A stretch of 64,000 nt of DNA from Leptasterias polaris. Taxonomy: Eukaryota > Echinodermata > Asteroidea > Forcipulatida > Asteriidae. Positions 28,801 to 35,682 of the stretch are shown piece after piece; within the stretch, counting starts at the first letter, position 1; every line of letters begins with the position of its first letter. Where the stretch lies: the NCBI GenBank assembly GCA_037783415.1, contig JAZGTN010000013.1, positions 310,001 through 374,000 of the forward strand, in the 5' to 3' direction. The translations under genes and the position numbers were made by a program. Below the pieces are notes generated by a model that had not been told where the DNA came from, did no database searches, and worked only from the letters and a program-made list of their open reading frames with translations.

Positions 28801-30022
28801 ATACTAGACGCCTGGTCTTACAACTAACCATGTTTTATAAGATTCACCATGGACTGGTAAACATACAGTTCCCACCCATCATCCAACCATCACCATTTCT
28901 AGGAAGACATGACCATCAACTAAAGTTCACCATACCAGACGCATCCATAGACCCATACAAATACTCCTTCTATCCACGATTCATCCGACCATGGAACCAG
29001 CTCCCAGCAGCCGCTGTGATGTCTCCTTCCATAGTAGCCCTGGTAGGACGTCAGTCAGTGCCACTGCACTGACGTCCTGGGTATAAAGATCCTGTACAAT
29101 GCGAACAAAATTTGGAGTACAATTTTTTCATATTTTTACCTAATTTGAGAAGCTGAAACTCCATTCATTTATTCTTGGTGCCCTTAACTACACTTTTGAT
29201 GAGTTCAAAAACGAACAAATACATCCATGAATGACATTATTTCCGAAAATAAGTCCGAGTTGTGCACTGGCGCTGTGACTCAGTCGTGTTGCCGCCCGGA
29301 AGTAAAAACGTTGAGTGTTACGGGTTAGACAGCGCCCTCTTTTGTGGACTTGGTTCCATGTCAGTTGAGGTTGTCACATCGCCAGTGCACAACTCGGACT
29401 TATTTTCAGAAATAATGTCATCCAAGGATAAAATTTTCAATTCTGAATAGAGCAGGCGTAAAGTTCAGGACACAAAGGAATATGTGAGTCAAGTTTCAGC
29501 TTCCTCAAATAGGTAAAAATATTTTAAAATTTTTTCGCAATGGCAGAGCCCCTTTATACCCTGGACTCCGTCGCGTTGTATGCAACGGAGGAGTCCAACC
29601 TGGGCTACTTCCAAGTTCCATAGCAGCTTTCAAGGAAACTGCCCTACCAGCCATCAGAGGGATGAGGCTACCTGTGGGCTCACGTCTCCTGTAATTCATC
29701 ATTCATTTTTATTTTTATTTTTAGGCACCCTAAGTTTTTGTCTTGTGGCCACCTTATCTTCACTTTTTATTTGTTATGCACTTTGCCTGTGACGTCACTT
29801 CTGCACCATCCTAGTATAGCTATAGCTGAATAAGGATTCACCATTGAAGAAAGATATAGTCATTTTTGGCACATACACACCATTTCCAAACCACTTCTAC
29901 TAAGTTCTATGCATACCTTATGATCAGCAAATAATTGTTTTATATAAAAAGTACTGAAATATGTGTAGTAAACAGATGAAAAATACAGCAATATGGGGAA
30001 ACTCTACTCACCGAAACGCCAT
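3488..30022 (-). CDS. SYNRG: gamma-synergin, complete gene, 18 coding exons
   Basis: AP-1/clathrin adaptor accessory protein of the trans-Golgi network and endosomes (known for the family). Coding exons in transcript order: 30012-30022, 26959-26984, 25683-25727, 22460-22647, 21995-22122, 21472-21710, 20728-20994, 19920-20244, 18210-18432, 16943-17132, 15616-15783, 14959-15075, 10934-12367, 9686-9795, 7847-7997, 6681-6737, 4783-4874, 3488-3727. All have GT/AG borders on the minus strand, every phase matches, and the sum is 4011 nt (1336 aa plus stop), close to the vertebrate length of about 1300. Order: Q-rich N-terminus, coiled segment (about 133-175), GFGDF pair, EH domain (about 410-484), acidic linker with DFxDF motifs (643-1120), conserved C-terminal block (about 1158-1336). 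The first three coding exons are tiny and the least certain part. The nearest AATAAA after the stop is at 3406-3401. Confidence 0.93.
4412..4720. mobile_element. MITE with TTAAAGGTAGGG termini in SYNRG intron 17
   Basis: Left end TTAAAGGTAGGGCCGTAGATTG-like (4412-4433) and right end AATCTATGACCCTACCTTTA are inverted copies around about 310 bp of noncoding DNA. It belongs to the same TTAA-terminated style as 406-567. Confidence 0.7.
4985..5110 (+). mobile_element. L2-like LINE fragment
   Basis: The plus-strand reading DAIKLHWLLTQQRIHLKVI matches the K-LHWLP-x-QRI-x-FKV signature of L2-clade reverse transcriptase C-termini. It is a short decayed piece inside a SYNRG intron. The intron sequence 5110-6150 shows no further recognisable content. 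Confidence 0.6.
6150..6500 (+). mobile_element. L2-like LINE 3' end with TTGA tail
   Basis: The reading KLPNHIRDTTSFNTFQTLLKAHL matches the end of L2/CR1-type ORF2, with a frameshift just upstream (a YGPKLW-type sequence in another frame). It ends in TTGATTGATTGA repeats, a usual microsatellite-like L2 tail. Confidence 0.68.
6681..9795 (-). CDS. SYNRG: SYNRG exons 14-16: conserved C-terminal helices
   Basis: Exon 14 (9686-9795) ends in DRYSEVVGDVD. Exon 15 (7847-7997) encodes ASEWQRCLQNCYDSIKKAN then NNISSSSVCNEVI and GGEYLTG. Exon 16 (6681-6737) encodes VIEIYRVACRIVTSMNAM. These correspond block by block to EWQRC, GISSSSVC, EVYRV and similar conserved segments of vertebrate gamma-synergin. 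Cys and aromatic positions are kept. The function of this block is not established. Exon 15's donor lies inside a tandem repeat that continues into the intron (see findings). Confidence 0.92.
7290..7860 (-). repeat. SYNRG: Degenerate minisatellite containing exon-end/splice-donor sequence
   Basis: Degenerate tandem units of roughly 40-130 bp share the plus-strand core TACCTGTGAGGTACTCCCCTC. The first unit includes the end of SYNRG exon 15 and its donor (7846-7845); later units lie in intron 15. On the transcript strand several units retain TACCTCACAG|GTAGA, an intact donor-like GT, near 7551 and 7617. Confidence 0.7.
8029..8275. mobile_element. MITE of the CCAGGGGCCAATTTCATA family
   Basis: It starts CCAGGGGCCAATTTCATAGC and contains GCTTA/TAAGC-rich sequence. 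A partial direct copy of the start follows at 8272-8290. Relatives with the same CAATTTCATAG...TAAGC content lie at about 15836-15956, 22205-22385 (reverse) and 61797-61985. Non-coding, dispersed. Confidence 0.6.
8405..8860 (-). mobile_element. L2-like LINE 3' end with TAA tail
   Basis: The minus-strand reading gives INARIHYKV-like NVRIHYKVLLLIFNAIRCLSP, then IPYSPTRCLRSSTQHLLQVP and SAPLFGTL...FKIHLKSHLF-like sequence in more than one frame. This is a decayed ORF2 C-terminus. It ends in (TTA)n at 8405-8420. Open frames of 70-123 codons here are LINE remnants, not host genes. Confidence 0.72.
9307..9599. mobile_element. MITE with AAGCCCTTTTCA termini
   Basis: Inverted ends AAGCCCTTTTCAAAC and GTGTGAAAAGGGCTT bound about 290 bp, with subterminal GTGTGAAAG-type repeats (TTTCACACGG at 9367; CCGTGTGAAAG at 9490). 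Located in SYNRG intron 14. Confidence 0.65.
10556..10622 (+). repeat. (TAA)n and poly-A low-complexity tract
   Basis: ATAATAATAATAATAATAA-type run at about 10558-10580 followed by an A-rich tract at 10610-10620. It may be the tail of a degraded retroelement. The upstream open frames (10115-10564) resemble nothing I know. Confidence 0.6.
10934..12367 (-). CDS. SYNRG: SYNRG exon 13: large exon with AP-1 gamma-ear binding motifs
   Basis: 1434 bp exon encoding about 478 residues of acidic, Ser/Thr-rich, probably disordered sequence (residues 643-1120). It opens with RTPIE and a run of ten Asp. Phenylalanine motifs follow in order: DGFNDF, EEFGDF, DEFDDF, DGFADF, DDFGDF and DSFGEF. Two DKY-type segments (DKYAVFRDLLGGD, DKYSILRGLGG) match a repeated DKYxxF/L feature of vertebrate synergin. 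Many copies of [DE]xFx[DE]F imply multivalent binding to adaptor ear domains. Antisense open frames over this exon are shadows. Confidence 0.94.
12640..14950. other. SYNRG intron 12, repeat-bearing, no gene
   Basis: Contains a candidate inverted-repeat element at about 12768-12952 (AGGCCTGATACTTCA / AAGCATCAGGCCTG ends; a related piece sits at 23530-23655), a poly-C run near 13352, a poly-G run near 13771, and several short GTGCCAGTGCAAAAAC-type repeats at 14190-14570. No coding exon was found. Confidence 0.5.
14959..17132 (-). CDS. SYNRG: SYNRG exons 10-12: disordered linker
   Basis: Exon 10 (16943-17132) contains DEFVPFQEAP, a phenylalanine-based motif near the adaptor-binding type. Exon 11 (15616-15783) is Ser/Lys/Asp-rich. 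Exon 12 (14959-15075) is Ser-rich and ends SVSSGSLS. All junctions are phase 1. The exon 11 donor is a weak GTCGGT; a nearby GTATCT would break the frame into exon 12. The 14-16 kb introns hold fragments of dispersed repeats. Confidence 0.85.
15836..15960. mobile_element. MITE fragment, CAATTTCATAG family
   Basis: CCAAATTTCATGGCCCTGCTTA followed by GCTTA/TAAGC repeats, ending GCGCCATTAAATTTAG. Same family as 8029-8275. Located in SYNRG intron 10. Confidence 0.5.
16435..16570 (-). mobile_element. SINE body fragment, reverse orientation
   Basis: Reverse complement of the SINE body seen at 6970-7075 (GAAGAGAAGCAATAG corresponds to the CTATTGCTTCTCTTC element of the family). Located in SYNRG intron 10. 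Confidence 0.5.
18210..18432 (-). CDS. SYNRG: SYNRG exon 9: EH (Eps15 homology) domain
   Basis: One 223 bp exon encodes the core of the EH domain (about residues 410-484): YHQVLEAS, then LLYPILMLSGL, then LGHIWALANQTIPGQLTRLE and the LYFALGMIALTQ helix. The Leu/Tyr-Pro-x-Leu and the W in IWALAN are the residues expected around the NPF-peptide pocket. The match to vertebrate synergin runs along the whole exon. EH domains bind NPF-type peptides, linking AP-1 vesicles to partners such as SCAMP1. Confidence 0.95.
18544..19365. mobile_element. 820 bp element with TAGACTTG...CAAGTCT ends
   Basis: The left end TAGACTTGGTTCCAAGTCTG and right end CAGACTTGAAATCAAGTCTA are inverted copies, and each is itself an imperfect palindrome. 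The interior is non-coding. It lies in SYNRG intron 8, just downstream in the plus direction from the EH exon. Confidence 0.6.
19920..20244 (-). CDS. SYNRG: SYNRG exon 8: linker into the EH domain
   Basis: 325 bp exon, polar and probably disordered (Ser/Gln/His/Gly-rich), ending AIPAW. The Trp codon is split across the junction and is completed by exon 9. The PAW just before the EH domain corresponds to the P-x-W just before the vertebrate EH domain. Acceptor TTTTTCAG and donor GTGAGT are strong. Confidence 0.88.
20364..20477. mobile_element. Foldback MITE with ATAGTGCACCCATCACATA arms
   Basis: About 27 bp nearly perfect inverted repeats starting ATAGTGCACCCATCACATA (20364 on) and ending TATGTGATGGGTGCACTAT (20477), with a 60 bp loop. 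Located in SYNRG intron 7. Confidence 0.7.
20728..20994 (-). CDS. SYNRG: SYNRG exon 7: duplicated GFGDF gamma-ear motifs upstream of the EH domain
   Basis: This 267 bp exon encodes two near-identical blocks, DDGFGDFLQGP and DEGFGDFLQGP, separated by a Pro/Gln-rich spacer, then a basic tail (RMPRKEGKK). The [DE]-x-F-x-D-F form is the known motif bound by the GAE/ear domain of AP-1 gamma and GGA adaptors. As I recall the vertebrate protein, all its motifs of this kind lie after the EH domain, so a pair before it is notable. Splice phases match exon 6 (phase 1) and exon 8 (phase 1). Confidence 0.9.
21472..22647 (-). CDS. SYNRG: SYNRG exons 4-6: Q/P-rich N-terminal region and short coiled coil
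   Basis: Exon 4 (22460-22647) encodes a Gly/Pro/Gln/Met-rich stretch. Exon 5 (21995-22122) encodes a CAG/CAA-coded run of Gln interrupted once by Leu. Exon 6 (21472-21710) encodes a Glu/Gln/Lys/Arg-rich helix (RQLLEQQKRLEEQNKKERYF) followed by a Gly-rich linker. The charged helix matches in place the EEQQKR-type coiled segment of vertebrate gamma-synergin. The CAG tract is a candidate for length variation. A NAGNAG acceptor at exon 5 (22123-22125) could make inclusion of one Gln optional. Confidence 0.9.
22205..22385. mobile_element. MITE, CAATTTCATAG family, reverse
   Basis: Contains TGCTTACCAG...GTTACCAGCC and ends TGCTTAAGCATTTCTATGAAATTTGG, the reverse-oriented end of the family at 8029. 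It lies between SYNRG exons 4 and 5. Confidence 0.5.
23283..23490. mobile_element. MITE with TCCCATGAAATAT termini
   Basis: Ends TCCCATGAAATATTTAAAT and ATTAGCATATTTCATGGGGA are inverted, followed inward by inverted CGCGTGCGCA/TGCGTACAGA-like pieces and an inner pair GCTGGTTGGCAAA / TTTGCCAACCAGC. About 208 bp, non-coding. The remaining sequence of SYNRG intron 3 (23490-25680) shows nothing I recognise. Confidence 0.65.
25683..26984 (-). CDS. SYNRG: SYNRG coding exons 2 and 3 (microexons of 26 and 45 bp)
   Basis: Exon 2 (26959-26984) reads NPNGQPSA with split codons at both ends, between a CCCAG acceptor and a GTAAGA donor. Exon 3 (25683-25727) reads GFGMLPYHQQMYMP, with donor GTAACC and a long pyrimidine tract (poly-C in the transcript sense) before its acceptor. 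The phases join exon 1 to exon 2 to exon 3 to exon 4 without a stop. The low-complexity Pro/Gln/Met composition fits the start of synergin. These exons are too short for similarity alone; phase agreement is the main support. Confidence 0.65.
26340..26480 (+). mobile_element. Possible tRNA-derived SINE fragment
   Basis: TGTCGTAGTGGTATCTTTCC (A-box-like) followed about 30 bp later by CGCTTCGAATCACG (B-box-like) and a G-rich stretch. Weak; the open frames here are not genes. Confidence 0.35.
26868..26940 (-). mobile_element. Penelope-like terminal fragment
   Basis: AAAAAATAGTTAATGGCCTG then ATGTTTCAACCCTAGTAGAG and TCTCGAAGGCTAAATGA matches the end of the Penelope-like element at 33757-33830. 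It sits within about 20 bp of the donor of SYNRG exon 2, at the start of intron 2. Confidence 0.6.
27380..29840 (+). mobile_element. Non-LTR retrotransposon (L2/CR1/Jockey-like), decayed
   Basis: Inserted in SYNRG intron 1, opposite in orientation to the gene. Reverse transcriptase pieces appear in order: FKSVFTQEPDSN and PAKACGPDELPPKLLK (27398-27784); NDRPISLTCLCCKVMEHIV and DSQHGFRD (27778-27950); KVFDKVPHQRLSAKLGYYGI, SSGVPQGSVLGPALFLLYIN, and the palm FADDS (28019-28456); EYLGVTISHDLRWDDH across the stop at 28454; then LEQVQRAAARFVF, FYKIHHGLV and WNQLPAAAV (to 29030). The ORF is broken by frameshifts at 27780 and 27950 and a stop at 28454. Its last residues (AFKETALPAIRGMRLPVGSR) resume at 29626 after a 577 bp insertion. 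FADD replaces the more usual YADD. Confidence 0.9.
29039..29615. mobile_element. 577 bp foldback element inserted in the LINE
   Basis: It interrupts the LINE ORF and is flanked by TTCCATAGTAGC (29027-29038) and TTCCATAGCAGC (29616-29627), a 12 bp duplication with one mismatch. Each end carries a hairpin (GGACGTCAGT...ACTGACGTCC; GGACTCCGT...ACGGAGGAGTCC). The interior is an inverted repeat; its inner arms of about 40 bp (29232-29272 and 29380-29420) share AAGTCCGAGTTGTGCACTGG. Confidence 0.75.
30012..30022 (-). CDS. SYNRG: SYNRG coding exon 1 (start codon)
   Basis: Eleven coding bases, ATG GCG TTT CG, followed by a consensus donor GTGAGT. It reads MAF plus a split Arg codon that completes in exon 2. 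The reading MA-F-R resembles the MA-L-R start of vertebrate gamma-synergin. Another ATG 11 bases upstream (30033-30031) is out of frame with the spliced product, so I chose the inner ATG. The promoter should lie just above 30040, where no TATA box is obvious. Confidence 0.62.
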
Positions 30023-30279
30023 TTCTCTATCATGTTACGTCTATGGGGCTCCTCATCTATACACACCAATAAGTATCCGAAGACTTGCTAGGCAATCGCT
30101 ACGCGTCCTGGCCTAGCTGCGTAATTGCTAAACTTCAACTAGTCGCTTATAGTCTGGTGGGAAGGGGGTTCTCATGCACGGCCTATACCTTTTTCTAACT
30201 TACTAAATTGTGATCCTTATTATGGTGTGTAGTTAATGAAATTTGATGTTCCCAAAATTATATATTGTCAGATGGTGTA

Positions 30280-31400
30280 TTTTGGCGGCCATCTTGGATT
30301 TTTGAAAAAATTCGAAATTCGTACAACTTTTGAACTAGACATCACATAGAGACAAATGAACCCATTTTTCAGACTAATTTTGTATCAAAAAACAATAAAG
30401 ATGTTTTTTATAGTTTAAACAAGTTGGATGAATAAAAACTTGCAAAATATGAAAAAATCTGCAGAATACATTATCGAAATATTGCAAAATATTGCAAAAT
30501 ATCATTCCATGTGGTATTTTTTCATAAATAAACGTCTTAAACTTTTTCAATTTGGTTAATCTTGCATTCATCAGTTTAAAGCCTAAGAAGTACTCTTTAA
30601 TTTGATACCAAGAATGTCCTCAGAGATAAAATCAAGCAATGGCGGCCATTTTCGCGGCCATTTTGGACTTACGAAGAAAGTCTATATTCGTCATAATTGT
30701 TTAACTTGACATCGCACAGGTACACAACTCAACCCATTTTAAAGACAAATTTTGTATCAGGAATCAACACTGATAGTTATTTCAATGATTTAAACAAGTT
30801 GGATGCATGAAAACTAGCAAAATATGAAACACTCTAAAGAATGTATGCTCAAAATATAGCAAAATATCATTCGGTTAGTGGTATTTTTCGTAAATAAACA
30901 TGATGATTAAATGTTTCAAAGCCGTTAATCTCGCATTCTAGCCTAAGAAGTACGTCTTTAATATGATGCTACAATATAATGTTCTGGGACTAAGATAAAA
31001 TAAACAAGTGGTGGCCATCTTGGATTTTTAACAAAAGACAATATTCGTCAAACCCTTTGAACCGTTAGATATCAGTCATCACACAGAGACAAATTAACAA
31101 ATTTTCAGACAAGTATCAGGAATTAATACAGATGGTTATCTTTTTACTTAAAAACAGAACTTACACTCAAAATACTGCAAAATATTATTCTATCTGTCAT
31201 TTTGTGTTAAATAAATATCTTAGATTTGTTGCAGTGTTGCCAATCTTGCATTCTGTTTAAAGCCTATAAGAAGTACTCTTTAGTTTAGCTCTCAGGGTTA
31301 TTAAAATAAAACTTGGATTTCTGACGAATCAGCATGAATCTTGGATTTCTGACGAATCAGCATACATTTTTTGAACCAGACATCACAGGGAGACATGTAG
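30280..31400. repeat. Tandem ~350 bp repeats upstream of SYNRG
   Basis: Three to four diverged copies, each starting with a GGCGGCCATCTTGGATTTTT-like sequence (about 30282, 30641, 31013; a shorter one near 31313) followed by GACATCACA-GAGACAAAT, GCAAAATATGAAA and ATAAATAAACGTCTTA-like pieces. No coding content. It starts about 260 bp upstream of the SYNRG start codon. Confidence 0.75.
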
Positions 31401-31559
31401 GCACATTTTCTAGAACGATGTTTATTGGGATATGTAGCAACTTGAAAAATAAGAACAAATGCATTTACACCCCAAATTTTGCGAAGTTCAATCCCAGGTG
31501 GGTTATTAAATAAATTTGTTTCAATGCTATTAATTTTGTTGAAGTATATTATTTTAAGG

Positions 31560-32410
31560 TTTCATTATTTCGGAGGGTCAGTTCGTGTTTTCTTCTTGAT
31601 GCCGGTAAGTCGTTCGAAGTGCACTACCCCCTTCAGACAGTAAATTCCTCCAAGAACGTCGCAGCAGTGCAAGCTAGGTCTGCCAGTTTTTAACAGATCG
31701 TTGTTACATTTCTTGGGGCTGATCTTCAAGGTATCCTTGAAACATTTCCTTTTTTGACCTGAGCCCTTTTCGTAGCTGACCAAATAATACGTGTTTTGGG
31801 AGGCGATTGTTTGACATTCTTATGTATGAGGATGGTGATGAACTTATCCAACTCTGGAGAGGATCTTCTAAAAGAGCGGTTTACGAATGAGTGACCTTTT
31901 TTAGGTCAATAATGCTATTGTTGCTCACATTTTTTCCTGTAGCTGCTGGGCTGTACATAATTAGTATGTATGAAGTTGTACCACCACAGTTACGACGGAA
32001 TCCACCCCGTGTTTCCGGGAGAACCTTCAGAGAGGGTCAGCAGGCGTTTGGGCAAGTATACTCTCGTGACGATCTTCCCAACGATGGACTGATAGGGAAA
32101 TTCCTTGGTAATTTCCACACTCTGCTCTATAAATATTATCTATTCTTGAAGATTGTGACAATAATTAAATCTCTGAAGTCCGATGGTATTTTTTCCAGGT
32201 ACCCAGATCTCTTCGAGGTGCTGATGGAGGGTCCTAGTTTGTAAAATTTCGGAGGAATTCCATATATCCAGTCAATTTTCCATTCTTCAATTGGCCTGCT
32301 TAACTTCAACCAAGTCAGGAGCAGGACTGAGATTTTCATTGAACATCCACGATAGCTGCACAGTTGAGAACCTCTTCAAAGTGTTCCCCCAAGCGGTGGT
32401 TTATGCTTCT
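31560..32410 (-). mobile_element. Decayed non-LTR retrotransposon (second family)
   Basis: Minus-strand readings give HFEEVLNCAAIVD (near 32380), YHRTSEI-type and AECGNYQGISLSV fragments, then GSGQKRKCFKDTLKIS and SLHCCDVL (31565-31783). These match, in order, HFEELLN, CGNYRGISL and the FKDTLK C-terminal block of a common animal endonuclease/reverse-transcriptase LINE. Many stops and deletions. Confidence 0.7.
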
Positions 32411-32462
32411 AGTGTCCTTGATGAGGAGCTCAGTGTATCCTCCTTATTAGCCCTGACTGCCT

Positions 32463-32575
32463 CGGGTAGCCGGGTAGCCGGGTAGCCGGATAGCCATTTA
32501 GCCCGGGTAGCCCAGGTAGCCGGATAGCCGGGTAGCCCGGGTAGCCGGGTAGCCGGGTAGCCGGGTAGCCCCCAG
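32463..32575 (+). repeat. GGGTAGCC 8-mer satellite
   Basis: About 13 tandem copies of GGGTAGCC with GGATAGCC and CCATTTAGCC variants. It also gives repetitive Pro/Gly open frames, which are not genes. Confidence 0.85.
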
Positions 32576-32679
32576 CAAGCTCGCCCCTCAAGGTACAAAC
32601 TCGCCCCCTCACAATGTCGCCCCTACAAAGTCGCCCCAGCCAGCTGGATAGCCGGTATCCAGTTGCGCTAAATGTTCTG

Positions 32680-33740
32680 CTCATAAAAAACGTTTTTATG
32701 GTTATTTTATATACAGTTTTTCTGAAAGGTAAAAGGAAAACATGTTTTAAGCCAACTATAGGATTCAAACTAAGGACTTCCTATTTGCCGTACCATCAAC
32801 TATCGAGTTGCGCCAACTGTTTTGCTTACAAGAAACTCTTTTCTTTTATCTATAAACTATATTATGTAATTTTTTCTTACAATAGGTAAAAGGAAAACAT
32901 TCTTTGAGCCAACTCGGATTCAAACCAAGGACAATTGCTTTTTGCGTTACCATCAACTAACCAGTTGTGCCAACTGTTCTGCTCATATAAAAATGGCTTT
33001 CCTTTTTTATATACAATATTCAGATGTTTTTTCTTAAAGGTAAAAGGAATATTTTCTTTGAGACAACTAGGATTCGAACCAAGGACTTGCTTTTTGCATT
33101 AGCATCGACTATCCACTTGCGCCAACTGTTCTGCTCATAAAAAATCGCTTAGTCTTTTATCTATAAACTATATTATGTGAAAAAGGAAAGGTAAGCATTC
33201 TTTGAGTCAGCTCGGATTCGAACTAAGAACTTATGCAGTACATTATCAACCATCCAGTTGCACTAAATGTTCTGCTCACAAGAAACATTTTTTATAAACA
33301 GTATTCACTTGTTTTTTCTTAAAGGTAAAAGGAAAGTTTGAGCCAACTAGGATTCGAACCAATGACTTGCTAAATGCAATACCATCAACTATGCAGTTTG
33401 CGCTAACTGTTCTGCTCATAAGAAACGCCTTTTGGTTGTTTATATATAGTATTAAGTTGTTTTTTCTTAATGAACGTAAAAGGAAAGGTTGTTTTTTGAA
33501 ACATTGAGTTTCTGACTCATGAGATCTAAACTAATTGTTTTAATTGCTCATTTGTTTTTAGAACTAATTGTTTTACTCATTTTTCTGTTCTCTGTATTCA
33601 ATATCAAGTTCATTTTACTATAGGTTAAATTCAAATGTTTTCTCATATCTGACCTAATTCAGATTTGAACCCGGGTCCTGTGGTGTGGATCACATCAAGT
33701 ATCCTACTGCGGTAACTGTTCTCCTCATGAAAAGAGTTCT
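32680..33740 (-). repeat. Tandem array of tRNA-like units, left part
   Basis: Six units, period about 140-165 bp (the last spaced further), each with a B-box match on the minus strand (GGTTCGAATCC in the best copies; plus-strand positions near 32762, 32927, 33070, 33214, 33350, 33663). An A-box-like TGGCGCAAGTGG lies about 45 bp upstream in the best copy. Units also share TAAAAGGAAA and TCTGCTCATAA linkers. Diverged from each other; functional tRNAs are unlikely. Confidence 0.75.
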
Positions 33741-33756
33741 TATTATATTTATAAGC

Positions 33757-35103
33757 AAAAAATAAGTTAGTGGCCTGACGTTTCGACCCTAGCAGAGTCT
33801 TTCTCGAAGGCTAAATGACAACACACAACACACATACAAGCAGACAAGAGTTGCAAGAGTAGTCAAGTGGAAATACATGAATAGAGAGAGTGGAGGGAGA
33901 AAAGCAGAAAGCATTCAGAGAAGGCAGGGGGTAAGCAGGGATTATGAAGACAAAGGGGGGGGGGGGGGTTATGAAGGGAAGGGGATAGCTTGACCACAAG
34001 AAGTTGGGAACACAAAGGACAAAATGGAAGGTTAGAAGAGAGGTAAATAATTAGTTAATACAATGAAGGGCAGACTAATAAAGTGGATAACTGTGTGGGA
34101 AAAGGAGAAGGCAAAAACAAAAGGTTATTAGTCATTTCCTTCTTGGATATTCAAACCATGGGGCTGAGTGGTCTTTATGCGCCTTATCCAAAGTTTTTCC
34201 CTACTCAGACGGACAGTCTCTCTGCAGTTACCTAGTGCCTCAATGCCCTGTAAATTCATGTCAGAAATGGAGTGGTAGGAATTAGGTTGAAGTGGTGTCC
34301 TACAGGTGTATCCAGCTTTTGGGTGTTGACTGTGGATCTGTGGCCATAGAAACGCCTCTTGAGTGTAGTTCTTGTTTCACCTATATATTGAACACCACAG
34401 ACTCTGCAATATATTAGATAGATTAGATTAGTGGTGGTGCAGGTGACATGACCCCTTGTCTTGTGGGTGGTACCACCAGTATGGCTGGTAATTAAGGAGT
34501 CTGATTCCCTGATGTGTTGTCTACAAACGATGCATTTGGATGTGTTGGAACACCTAAAGGTACCCTGTGACAAAGGGGGATTAACATCATCATTAATGGG
34601 GGGAACTTCTGCCCGGACGATGAGATCCCTGAGACTGGGTGGGCGTCGGTAGGCAACTATGGGTTCTTCCTGTACAGCTTGTTGAAGCCGATCTGATGTG
34701 TGAAGAATATGATGGTTAGAACTGGTTATTTTACGAATGGGAGGAAGTGAGGGGTGGAAAGTAACAACAAAAGGAACTTTCCCTTTGGAACTCCGTTGTT
34801 GCCTGGGTCCTTTGGAGAGTACAGACTCCCTAAGAACGAGCCTTGACTTTCTGGATCGCTCGATGGACTGCTAGGGAGCTATGACCCCTGGAAACAAGGT
34901 GTTTCTTAAGTTCCTGTGAGTGGTGGAAAAAATCAGAATCATTAGAACAGATTCGACGGAGTCTGAGGGCCTGACTGGGCTATGCTGGTTTTGCAGTGTC
35001 TGGGGTGACAGCTGGTTGAGTGGAGGTATTGATGTTTATCTGTGGGCTTAACAAAGAGATCTGTGGTTAATCCATCATCTGTCTTTATGACCATCATCTG
35101 TCT
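33757..35103 (-). mobile_element. Penelope-like retroelement fragment with GIY-YIG endonuclease
   Basis: The minus-strand ORF region reads VPFVVTFHPSLPPIRKI, HHILHTSDRLQQAV, IVAYRRPPSLRDLIVRAEVP, then the GIY-YIG endonuclease block NLIYLIYCRVCGVQYIGETR (34573-34256) with RTTLKRRFYGHRSTVN after it. The reverse transcriptase is absent, so the copy is 5' truncated. It is flanked by an identical 14 bp TTATATTTATAAGC at 33743-33756 and 35104-35117. The end (33760-33830) carries the PLE-type CGAAACGTCAGGCCA motif. Confidence 0.87.
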
Positions 35104-35600
35104 TTATATTTATAAGCGACACATTTCCTTTTACATGTATATATAAAAATATTTTAAAAATCCAGGATTCCATCCCAGATTTTTTTAATTAGCTACATCA
35201 ACCACCTCTGGTACCCAAATGCGCTAACTGTTTTCCCTCATAAAAAGTGCTTTTTAATTATTTTTTAAAATTAGGATTAATACCTTAACCTTTTACAGAT
35301 GTTTTTAAAAAAAACATCACAAAATACCGTTATTCGAACCTGGGTTTTGCGGTGTGCACCACGACGAATTATCCAGGTGCGCTTTGCTGTTCTGCTCATA
35401 AAAAATAATAAACAAATATTTTCTTTTCTCTATGCAGGCCCAAGTATCAAGTTTATTTATCTAACAGGTGAAATGTTTGGTTTTTTCTTGGGCAAGTCGG
35501 ATTCGAACCCTGGTCTTGCAATGTGCAATACCACCACCTTCACAGTTGCTCTAACAGTTCTACTTTAAAAGTGCTTCCGATTTTAGATAGGGCCTATAAT
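35104..35600 (-). repeat. Tandem array of tRNA-like units, right part
   Basis: Three more units after the Penelope insertion, with B-box-like sites near 35165, 35332 and 35502 (plus strand GATTCGAACCC form in the last). They continue the array left of 33740. Confidence 0.65.
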
Positions 35601-35682
35601 TAACACGTTAGGCCTACCTTTTACGGTTAAATAAAAAACACAAAGTTGCTATAAGATTTTAACTTAGGTCAGTAGTTTTGCA

